This document shows positions 1-6,410 of a stretch of DNA of 64,000 bases, in pieces (position 1 is the first letter of the stretch; each line of letters starts with the position of its first letter). The translations under genes were made by a program, and so were the position numbers. The notes beneath the pieces were generated by a model. It worked only from the letters and a program-made list of their open reading frames with translations. It did not search any database and was not told where the DNA came from. Location: contig JAICJH010000024.1 in the NCBI GenBank assembly GCA_025928545.1, forward strand, positions 1 to 64,000, written 5' to 3'. This DNA is from Bryobacteraceae bacterium. GTDB lineage: Bacteria > Acidobacteriota > Terriglobia > Bryobacterales > Bryobacteraceae.

Positions 1-138
1 GCCACCATGTGGCGATTCACCAGAAACAATGGAATCACCGAAGGCTTTCATACCAAAATGGAGGTTTTGCAGCGGCAGGCTTACGGATTCAGGAACTTCA
101 ACAACTACAGGCTCAGGGTTAAGGTATTGTGTTCTTAG
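1..138 (+). CDS. ISL3-family transposase, C-terminal fragment
   Basis: The first base is already in frame and 45 codons precede a TAG stop at 136-138; the 5' part lies outside the window. The visible residues include NNGITEGFHTKMEVL followed by RQAYGFRNFNNYRLRV, which is the characteristic end of DDE transposases of the ISL3 (IS204/IS1001/IS1165) family, just after the last catalytic acidic region. The start cannot be seen, so I cannot say whether the element is intact. The tail runs into a repeat at 171-192 that resembles an ISL3 terminal inverted repeat, and then directly into the tRNA gene, so the element probably inserted beside the tRNA 3' end. Confidence 0.8.
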   Translation, partial: ATMWRFTRNNGITEGFHTKMEVLQRQAYGFRNFNNYRLRVKVLCS

Positions 139-170
139 ATCGGTCGGAGGCAAAGCTTGCCCCCACTAAG

Positions 171-192
171 TGTGTAGAGCCTGTGTAGAGCC
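171..192. repeat. Tandem 11-bp repeat, possible right end of the ISL3 element
   Basis: TGTGTAGAGCC occurs twice back to back (171-181 and 182-192). Read on the minus strand from 193 it starts GGGCTCTACACAGG, which resembles the GGCTCTT-type ends known for ISL3 elements. It lies 33 bp after the transposase stop, where a right inverted repeat would be expected. The left end is outside the window, so pairing cannot be shown. Confidence 0.45.
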
Positions 193-203
193 CTTGTTTT
201 TAA

Positions 204-290
204 TGGTGCGGATGAGAGGACTTGAACCTCCACTTCCTTGCGAAAACTAGAACCTGAATCTAGCGCGTCTGCCAATTCCGCCACATCCGC
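204..290 (-). tRNA. tRNA-Leu (anticodon CAG)
   Basis: On the minus strand the gene begins GCGGATG at 290 and ends CATCCGC at 214-208 with discriminator A and an encoded CCA (206-204). The seven-base acceptor stem pairs perfectly. The anticodon stem CTAGA/TCTAG closes a loop TTCAGGT with anticodon CAG, decoding CUG leucine codons. A long variable arm and a T-loop GTTCAAG are present, as expected for a class II leucine tRNA. It decodes an abundant codon in a GC-rich genome. Confidence 0.95.
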
Positions 291-383
291 ACGATGGGCA
301 CTGCAAATTGTTATTTTCTCACAGCCACTTTCATGGCGTCCCGAATGCCCGCACAGCGTACTTCCAACCCTCACAACAAAACT

Positions 384-1937
384 TCAATTCTTGGGCAAAC
401 GGTCCAGAATCGCCGCGCTTTCCTCGATCTTGTCTTCCCGGTAGAGCACGCTGGCCAGCCCTTTGAGCGCATCTTCATTCTTGGGCTCCGCCTGCACTAC
501 TTTCTTGTAAATATCCTCAGCCATCGTGTATTCCTTGCGGTCCACAGCCTGTTTGGCAGCCTCAAGGTTGGTTTTCGTGTCAGCTCCTGGAGGCGGGGCG
601 GCGGTCCTGGCCGGTTTTGCTGCGTTCTCCGTTGCCGTTTGAATTTCCTTGCCAGCCGGAGGCGCTTTTTCAGCCGCACTCTCGCTCATCGTCCTGCGAA
701 TCTCATACGTGCCGCCAATGAGGATGGCGACTCCTACCACAGCCCAGAAGATCTTAGGGCCCAGATTCTTTATTTTCGAAGACTCCGCCGAATGACCGCC
801 GCGCTTCTCCCTCGGATTCTCGTGGTCCCGGCTCGCACGCGAACTTTGTGCCGGCGCCTCCGCGCTCTCCTGTGCCCGTGCCGCAGCCAGCCTCTTCGGC
901 AACTCCTGAGCCAGCTTATCCACCCCGGAAATCAGCCGGGAAAGATTATCTTCCGTACGCTGGTTATACTCACGCAACTCGTGCATCGCTTCCGCCTGCT
1001 GGCTCATATTATGTTCCAGCGCGGAAACCCTCTGCACCAGCTTCACCTGAATGTTTTTGACGAAAGTCTCAAGCGTCCGGACATGCTGTTCTTCAATCTC
1101 CGCCTGTAACTTGCCGGCCATGGACTGGAACCGTTTTGTTACCGCTTCCTCGATCATCTGCGGCAGCCGCGCTTTCAGATCCCGGCTGACGGCTCGACCC
1201 TTATCTACTCTCCCGCGCGGTGGAAAGTTGCCCGGATCCGTCAGACTTTCCGCAATCTCGGCGTCCAGCCAGCCGCGTGGATCTTCGGGAACAGGTTGTT
1301 CCCCGTCCTCCATTGCGACTACGCGTCCTTCTATTTCATCCAGGCGATCGAGGATCGGTCGGATTCCGTCCGCCATTTGGGACATGATTTCATAGTCGCG
1401 GTCGTCCAGATCGGCCGGCGCCTGTTCACGAATTCTTTCCCGGAAATGCGAACGGTCCATGGAAGCACCCCTGGACCGTCTTGATCGACCGGTTGCGGGT
1501 TCTTCCAGCAAATGCCGGTCTCTGCCATCGCGGCCAAGCTGCGGCGAGAAATACTGGCCTCCGTCCCGAACATAGCGGATTGCATCGATCAGATGCCTCG
1601 CAGGGCTGTTCTTCAGCAGGTAAGCGTCCGCTCCGGCCCGGACTACTTCGCGCACAATATCGTCGTCAATTGTTCCGGAGAGGATGATGGTTTTTGTGCC
1701 CAGCGCTTCTTCCCGGACCCTTCTCACCAGCTCGATTCCATGCAGTCCCGGAAGATTCAGATCCAGTACGACTACATCCGGCCGTTTACTGTGAATTTCC
1801 TGAAGTGCCGCATTGCCGTCGGAACAGCCGCCCACCACAGTAACTTCCGCCGTTGCCTGCAACACCGCCGCCATTCCATCGCGGCGCATCGAATCGCCGT
1901 CGGCTAATAGCACCGTTACTTTTGGGGTCTCTGGCAT
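384..1937 (-). CDS. Receiver-coiled coil-transmembrane-TPR hybrid protein
   Basis: The 517-residue product starts with a complete receiver domain (about 5-125): acidic D13 and D15, phospho-acceptor D59 in VVVLDLNLPG, S87 and K109. No DNA-binding domain follows. Residues 176-194 (LDDRDYEIMSQMADGIRP) look like the first helix of a LuxR HTH, but the sequence then changes into a long coiled coil (about 190-350). One hydrophobic helix (397-415) follows and then one or two TPR units (458-515). Read simply, a cytoplasmic receiver and coiled coil are tethered to the membrane with a small TPR module outside. It is the last gene of a minus-strand operon with a kinase, a NarL regulator and a coiled-coil protein. 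The domain order is unusual; function unknown, perhaps phosphorylation-controlled membrane assembly (inference). Confidence 0.85.
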   Translation of the reverse strand: MPETPKVTVLLADGDSMRRDGMAAVLQATAEVTVVGGCSDGNAALQEIHSKRPDVVVLDLNLPGLHGIELVRRVREEALGTKTIILSGTIDDDIVREVVRAGADAYLLKNSPARHLIDAIRYVRDGGQYFSPQLGRDGRDRHLLEEPATGRSRRSRGASMDRSHFRERIREQAPADLDDRDYEIMSQMADGIRPILDRLDEIEGRVVAMEDGEQPVPEDPRGWLDAEIAESLTDPGNFPPRGRVDKGRAVSRDLKARLPQMIEEAVTKRFQSMAGKLQAEIEEQHVRTLETFVKNIQVKLVQRVSALEHNMSQQAEAMHELREYNQRTEDNLSRLISGVDKLAQELPKRLAAARAQESAEAPAQSSRASRDHENPREKRGGHSAESSKIKNLGPKIFWAVVGVAILIGGTYEIRRTMSESAAEKAPPAGKEIQTATENAAKPARTAAPPPGADTKTNLEAAKQAVDRKEYTMAEDIYKKVVQAEPKNEDALKGLASVLYREDKIEESAAILDRLPKN

Positions 1938-2017
1938 GGCGTGGTCGTATTACATTCTAACCGAAGGCCGGCCGTTGCAGGAGCTTGTTCGCCCCTTGTT
2001 TCGGATGTGCCACAGCA

Positions 2018-2926
2018 TTAGCCTGCACTGGTCCGGCTTATGACAGACAGCCTCGGAACGTCTGGAACCTGCCCCTCCGCTTCACCCGAAATTCCGCTGG
2101 TTGCCGGCTTTTGTCCCTGCGGATTGGATAAGCGTTCCAGGGCTGTCAGGAGCCGAAGGATGTTCCGTTCGCTTTGCATCGAACAATCCCGCAGCTCTGC
2201 CACTGCCGCTGTCTGTGCTCCCATGTTGCTTTCGAGTTGGCTGATTCGCGGCGAGACACGGGTTTCGATCGACGCCACAATGGTATTGACGGTTTCTTTG
2301 TTTGCCGCCTTCATGCTCAGGTGAAATTGTTCTTCAATCGCGGCCAGCCGGTGTTCCAGGTCGCCGCTGATTTGCCGGTGCAGGCTGTCCCGAAGATCGT
2401 CGGCGAGATTTACCACGGATTCCACCGCGTATGTCGAACTCGCAACCTGCTGCCGCAGTTTCTCTACCTCATTCTGTTGCCGGTCCATCCGCGCCACTAC
2501 TTCTGTGAGGGCGCTTCGCCACTCGGAATCCAAAGCCTTGGGCGACACCATGGGCGCCGATGGTGGCCTGGCAGCCCGAGGCGCGAATGTGGCAGATCGA
2601 GTATTCGCGCCGGTGCTTTGGGGAGTGTTTGTGACTGTTGCGGCTTGCTGCCGGGAGGGGTAAGTCGCCTCTGTCGCTGGGGCGGGCTCACATTGTTGCG
2701 CCCGCGACAGTCTTTCCTCCAGTCGTTCCAGCCGATCGGTTACCGCATCTTTTTCGGAAACTCGCGGCTCGCGCGTTGTCTGCGCGTCTTCATGCTTTTT
2801 TCCGGCGCCGCGCGACTTCATGGTTGCCCGGTAAGACCCTCCCAGGCCCTCGCCCAGCCTGATGCTCGCGCCGAGGACGATTCCTCCGCCAACAGATGCA
2901 GCCAGAATGTGAAGGAGTTTTGCCAT
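2018..2926 (-). CDS. Membrane-anchored coiled-coil protein
   Basis: 302 residues with one N-terminal hydrophobic helix (about 5-24), a charged stretch with RLERLEERL, a Pro/Ala/Ser-rich linker (80-130) and a long coiled coil (130-270). The coiled coil matches that of the downstream hybrid protein: here ISQLESNMGAQTAAVAELR, there VSALEHNMSQQAEAMHELR, both followed by a Glu/Asn/Leu-rich helix. The N-terminal pattern also resembles the small divergent protein at 4550. I recognise no named family. It is the third gene of the operon, 28 bp after the NarL regulator and 80 bp before the hybrid, so hetero-oligomerisation of the coiled coils is a plausible role (inference). Confidence 0.8.
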   Translation of the reverse strand: MAKLLHILAASVGGGIVLGASIRLGEGLGGSYRATMKSRGAGKKHEDAQTTREPRVSEKDAVTDRLERLEERLSRAQQCEPAPATEATYPSRQQAATVTNTPQSTGANTRSATFAPRAARPPSAPMVSPKALDSEWRSALTEVVARMDRQQNEVEKLRQQVASSTYAVESVVNLADDLRDSLHRQISGDLEHRLAAIEEQFHLSMKAANKETVNTIVASIETRVSPRISQLESNMGAQTAAVAELRDCSMQSERNILRLLTALERLSNPQGQKPATSGISGEAEGQVPDVPRLSVISRTSAG

Positions 2927-2954
2927 ATCGGCTACAGCCTGCCTTGCTGCCGTG

Positions 2955-3626
2955 TCAATTCGGCGCCTTTCCCGATGTTTGGTGAATATTGCGCTGGATC
3001 GCGAAACGCACCAGTCCCGCGACGCTGTCTATTTTCAACTTTCGCATGACGTTGGAGCGATAGGTATCCACGGTTTTGGGGCTGATTCCGAGCGCCGCCG
3101 CTATGTCTTTGGGCCGCACGCCATCCACCAGCAATGAAAACACCGCGAACTCGCGCTTGCTCAGCGTAGCCAGCGGGTCGGGTTCCGCTTTTTGGAGGTC
3201 GTCCTTGCCCTCGATGCTTTCGCGGCGCAGCAGCGGCGTGAGATACTGGCCGCCGTCGCGGACATAGTTGATTGCGTCGAAAATATGCCGGGAGGGTCCG
3301 TCTTTCAGGACATAGGCGTCAGCTCCGCTGCGGAACAATTCCCGAATCGTACTTTGATCCCGGGTAATGGAAAGGACGATCAGACGGGTTTTGGATCCGG
3401 CCTCGCGTACCCGGCGGATCACCTCGAGTCCGCTCAGCTTCGGCATGTCGAGATCCAGCACCGCGAAATCCGGATTCCTCGCCAGAATCATGTCGAGAGC
3501 TTCTTGTCCGTCACTGCATTGCCCCAGCAGCGATACTTCCGGTCGTGCTTTGCAAAACGACGCCACACCCTCCCGTATAATGCCGTGATCGTCGGCAAGT
3601 ATCAGCGTGAGTGGGATCGCGTCCAT
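2955..3626 (-). CDS. NarL/FixJ-type response regulator
   Basis: 223 residues: receiver domain (about 6-124) with D12/D13, phospho-acceptor D58 in FAVLDLDMP, S86 and K108, and a LuxR-type HTH (about 153-215) with LSKREFAVFSLLVDG and ISPKTVDTYRSNVMRKL. All catalytic receiver positions are present, so it should be phosphorylated and bind DNA. It starts 21 bp after the histidine kinase stop, which makes that kinase its likely partner. Its receiver and post-receiver sequence are strikingly similar to the hybrid protein at 384-1937 (GADAYxLK, then YVRDGGQY), showing that the two are paralogues. Confidence 0.93.
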   Translation of the reverse strand: MDAIPLTLILADDHGIIREGVASFCKARPEVSLLGQCSDGQEALDMILARNPDFAVLDLDMPKLSGLEVIRRVREAGSKTRLIVLSITRDQSTIRELFRSGADAYVLKDGPSRHIFDAINYVRDGGQYLTPLLRRESIEGKDDLQKAEPDPLATLSKREFAVFSLLVDGVRPKDIAAALGISPKTVDTYRSNVMRKLKIDSVAGLVRFAIQRNIHQTSGKAPN

Positions 3627-3647
3627 AGTTTTTAAATACTCCGGCGC

Positions 3648-4418
3648 TCAGTCCGCCGCATACGGAACGCTGACTACTATTCTAGTCCCGCGGGGGCCGC
3701 TCGCTACGCTGGAATGGCCCCCCAGCGATCTGGCGTTTTCGCCGATGGCCCTCAATCCGATTCCCGTATTTCGCGACGCCGTCTCGAATCCATGGCCATT
3801 GTCCGCGACAGTCAGGATGAGCTGATCTCCCTCGGAGTGCAGGGAGATCGATGCCTCCGTAGCTCCGGAATGCCTGACGATATTCGAGATACATTCCTGC
3901 GCGCAGCGGTACAACTGCACCTTGGCTGCATGCGAGGGTTCTTCCGGCGGCGGGCATAAGTCCAATGTCAGGCGGAGGCCTCCGGCTAACCCGCTCGATT
4001 CCACAAGTGATTCGATGGCATGAGCCATGGACATTTCCTGCCATTCCGGCGGGTGAAGGCGATGCGATACCGCGCGTACCTGGCTAAGTGCCTGATCGGC
4101 CAGGGTCTGCAGTCTTCCGATGGTCGCTTTCGTCTCATCCAACCGTGCGGCATCGCCGCTTGCAGCAGTGCTTTCGCTGAGGATTTCGAGATGAAGCTTG
4201 ATTCCGGCCAGCGGTTGCCCCGCTCCGGCGTGCAACTCCCGCGCAATGCGGGAACGCTCACGCTCGAGCTCAGTCAGCAGATTGATTCCGGAACTGCGCG
4301 GCCAACGCTCAGCCACCAGATGGCTTAGTCGCGCCTTTTTTTCGCTGATTTTCGCCAGCATTTCCGCCCATGCCCCGAAATCGGGATAACTATTGGCGGA
4401 ATTTGGCCGGGAGTACAT
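3648..4418 (-). CDS. Soluble NarX/DesK-type histidine kinase
   Basis: 256 residues without signal peptide, transmembrane helix or recognisable sensor domain. A HisKA_3 dimerisation helix carries H63 in ERSRIARELHAGAGQPLAG; the HATPase_c domain has the N box (ECISNIVRHSGA, N179), the G1 box DNGHGF (206-211) and the G2 box GIGLRAI (219-225). The residue after the histidine is Ala, where most family members have Asp or Glu that assists phosphotransfer; this may alter kinase or phosphatase balance. It is the first gene of the operon and should phosphorylate the NarL regulator and perhaps the hybrid receiver. Input is unknown; the coiled-coil membrane proteins could supply it (inference). Confidence 0.9.
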   Translation of the reverse strand: MYSRPNSANSYPDFGAWAEMLAKISEKKARLSHLVAERWPRSSGINLLTELERERSRIARELHAGAGQPLAGIKLHLEILSESTAASGDAARLDETKATIGRLQTLADQALSQVRAVSHRLHPPEWQEMSMAHAIESLVESSGLAGGLRLTLDLCPPPEEPSHAAKVQLYRCAQECISNIVRHSGATEASISLHSEGDQLILTVADNGHGFETASRNTGIGLRAIGENARSLGGHSSVASGPRGTRIVVSVPYAAD

Positions 4419-4549
4419 AGGGAATATCCTATCAGTATGTCACTATTATATCGGGGTTTTTCTGTAGACTTTGTGACTAGTACTTCGGTGCCCTCCGGGG
4501 AGTACTACAGACTCTGTACTTCCCCCGTATCTGTCCCTATAATCGAGAC
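4419..4549. promoter_or_regulatory. Divergent control region between the kinase operon and the small coiled-coil gene
   Basis: 131 bp separate two divergently read genes. It contains a seven-base inverted repeat, TAGTACT and AGTACTA, flanking a GC-rich centre near 4480-4507, and two related blocks, AGACTTTGTGAC and AGACTCTGTAC, either side of it. Such symmetry suits a regulator dimer shared by both promoters, possibly the NarL regulator encoded here. No clear -35/-10 pair could be assigned. Confidence 0.35.
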
Positions 4550-4933
4550 TTGTTAAAACGAGCGCTGGCGGGGCTAGGTAAATCGCTTCTGATTGTCACG
4601 GGTGTTGGCTATGGCGTGCTCATCGCTATGGACGATATGCGCGATAATTCACAAACCAATGCGGCTGGGGATGATTCCGCACAGCACGTGCTCGCGCGTC
4701 TGAGCCGTATTGAGGAAAGACTGCTTCATTTGGAAACGGGCATTGATTGGGTTTCGCGTGCCGAAATGGAGGCCGCGATAGAACAACTTTCCGGCAGTAT
4801 GGCGAGCGATCTGGACTGCCGCTTTGACGTACAGAATCAGTCTGTTCAATCGCTGAGGACGATGATTGCCCGGACAGATGAACTGCTCGAACAGGTGATC
4901 GAAAACATCGAGTCGACCAGTCTGAGCGTCTGA
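4550..4933 (+). CDS. Small membrane-anchored coiled-coil protein
   Basis: 127 residues from a TTG start: one hydrophobic helix (about 8-27), a HVLARLSRIEERLLHLE helix and a second helical segment rich in Gln, Ser and Glu. The pattern of anchor, RLxRIEERL and late coiled coil parallels the 302-residue protein at 2018-2926, so it appears to be a shortened paralogue. It is transcribed divergently from the kinase operon. No enzymatic motif is present. The TTG start is chosen because it begins the helix cleanly; there is no alternative ATG upstream in frame. Confidence 0.7.
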   Translation: MLKRALAGLGKSLLIVTGVGYGVLIAMDDMRDNSQTNAAGDDSAQHVLARLSRIEERLLHLETGIDWVSRAEMEAAIEQLSGSMASDLDCRFDVQNQSVQSLRTMIARTDELLEQVIENIESTSLSV

Positions 4934-4964
4934 CAGAGCGCAGCGCCCATCCACTGCCGCTGCC

Positions 4965-5711
4965 CTAGATTTTTACCTGGCTCAACGGCCGGTTTACCAA
5001 CGGTTGGGATGCGACGGGCATACGTTCCACAAAGAAGGATCGGGGCGGCTGCCAGAGCGGCGCGTTCTGTCGTTTGGCTGCGGACATATCGGCTGCTTCG
5101 GTGACTTTCGACCCCGGTGCAAGATTCCTAAGCCCATACAAGGCCAGTTCAAATCGATCTTTAACCCCTAGTTTCTGAAACAACCGGGACATATAGACCT
5201 TCACGGTTCCCTCCGAGATGCTGAGCTGGTAGGCGATCTCTTTGTTCTTCAGTCCCTGCGACAACAAAGCGACCAACTGGCCTTCCCGTCGTGTGAGAGA
5301 GTAGCTGTGCGCCGTCATAATGCTGTCGGTCAGCGCCTTTTCGAACCATAGTTCACCTTCGTTTACGCGCGTCAAACAACGCACCAGCGTTTCCACCGGT
5401 AAGGTTCGGCGTAATATGCCTCGCACCCCCAGGCTCATCGACTGCAGAGCCAGTTCCGTTGAAATCGCGTGTACCCACAGTACGATGCGCGATGTGGAGA
5501 CCGCCTCGCGAAGTCCGCTCAGCACGGAGAAAGTGACATCTGCCGTCAGATCGACCAGCAGAATATCCGGCTGAAGTGTTTCAACCTGTTCTCGAAGATC
5601 TTCCAGCCGGGGGCAGCAGCCCACCAGATTCAGCCCCGGCGCATTCTCAAGGATGCGCCGAAGGCCCTCCGCCAAGATCGGTTCGTCAGCGCACAGCAGC
5701 ACGTTCGACAT
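4965..5711 (-). CDS. LuxR-type response regulator with atypical receiver
   Basis: 248 residues: receiver domain (1-118) and LuxR HTH (about 139-200, SLTRREGQLVALLSQG and ISEGTVKVYMSRLFQKLG), with a short C-terminal tail. D54 (ILLVDLTAD) is in the phospho-acceptor position, but the usual Thr/Ser after the fourth strand is not evident (IVLWVHA) and the conserved Lys is replaced by Arg (GILRRTLP). It may respond weakly or not at all to phosphorylation. It is convergent with the small coiled-coil gene and has no adjacent kinase other than the one at 3648. AT-rich DNA upstream should hold its promoter. Confidence 0.88.
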   Translation of the reverse strand: MSNVLLCADEPILAEGLRRILENAPGLNLVGCCPRLEDLREQVETLQPDILLVDLTADVTFSVLSGLREAVSTSRIVLWVHAISTELALQSMSLGVRGILRRTLPVETLVRCLTRVNEGELWFEKALTDSIMTAHSYSLTRREGQLVALLSQGLKNKEIAYQLSISEGTVKVYMSRLFQKLGVKDRFELALYGLRNLAPGSKVTEAADMSAAKRQNAPLWQPPRSFFVERMPVASQPLVNRPLSQVKI

Positions 5712-6022
5712 AGGATAAATCTTACCATGCGATAGTACTGCTTGTTACAACTTTTTTAGTTGTTTCTAAAGTATTTTTGGCTGCCCGTTCATGTTGACTA
5801 AAGATAGTAAACCATTTTGCTTTAAGGCGTAACATTCGCCCATCCGGGTCCCCGCACCGCCGATTCATTTGGCGTCGAATACTCCCAAAGGTAATACATG
5901 CATATGTTTACGATGTGATGTCCCCTTCATGGAAGGAGGCCAATCCCACCATAGATAACAGTCAAATGCAACCCATATTGGGTATTGTGACCAGGGCTCC
6001 GACCCGATAGATTCGATCATAG
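5712..6022. other. AT-rich intergenic region between a regulator and the pilus locus
   Basis: 311 bp of lower GC than its surroundings, between divergently read genes, so it should hold promoters both for the LuxR regulator and for the PilZ/Tad locus. Visible elements are a perfect ACAACT/AGTTGT hairpin around a T run near 5748-5766, a TTGACT hexamer near 5795 and a GGAGG near 5935 with no start codon at the right distance. I found no convincing gene. Confidence 0.5.
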
Positions 6023-6403
6023 ATGAATTCCAAACTGGATCGACGAAGGAAGTCGCGCATTGATCTTCGCCTGAGCTGCAGGATCATTGGGCGAGGCCGA
6101 TTATCGGAAAAATCCTGTGAAACTACGGAAAATATCAGTAGAGACGGGCTATTACTTCGATGGACGAGGGCTACTCCTGTCCCCGCCGCCGGTTCTCCCA
6201 TTCGCGTCGAAGTTGAGTTACCCTCCGACGGCGCCTTTGCCCCACGGGTGATGCGGTGTGAATCGACCGTCGTCCGTGTAATTGCCGGCGAAGACGGGCA
6301 ATCGCGAGTGGCGCTGAAAGTAAACAGCATGCGTTTCGTGGAAGATCGTGCCCGGTTATGGCACGGCAACTCCGACGCGGTGGTTCCCCGGTTTGTGAAC
6401 TGA
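6023..6403 (+). CDS. PilZ-domain protein (probable c-di-GMP binder)
   Basis: 126 residues with the two PilZ signatures: a basic RRRKSR motif near the N terminus (RxxxR) and ENISRDGLLL (the [D/N]xSxxG motif, with Asn-Ile-Ser-Arg-Asp-Gly). A beta-barrel-like Val/Arg-rich middle follows. No other domain is attached. It stands first in the row of genes that continues with the Flp pilus components, 7 bp ahead of the next gene, suggesting that c-di-GMP controls pilus assembly or surface behaviour (inference). Confidence 0.82.
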   Translation: MNSKLDRRRKSRIDLRLSCRIIGRGRLSEKSCETTENISRDGLLLRWTRATPVPAAGSPIRVEVELPSDGAFAPRVMRCESTVVRVIAGEDGQSRVALKVNSMRFVEDRARLWHGNSDAVVPRFVN

Positions 6404-6410
6404 GACTTCC

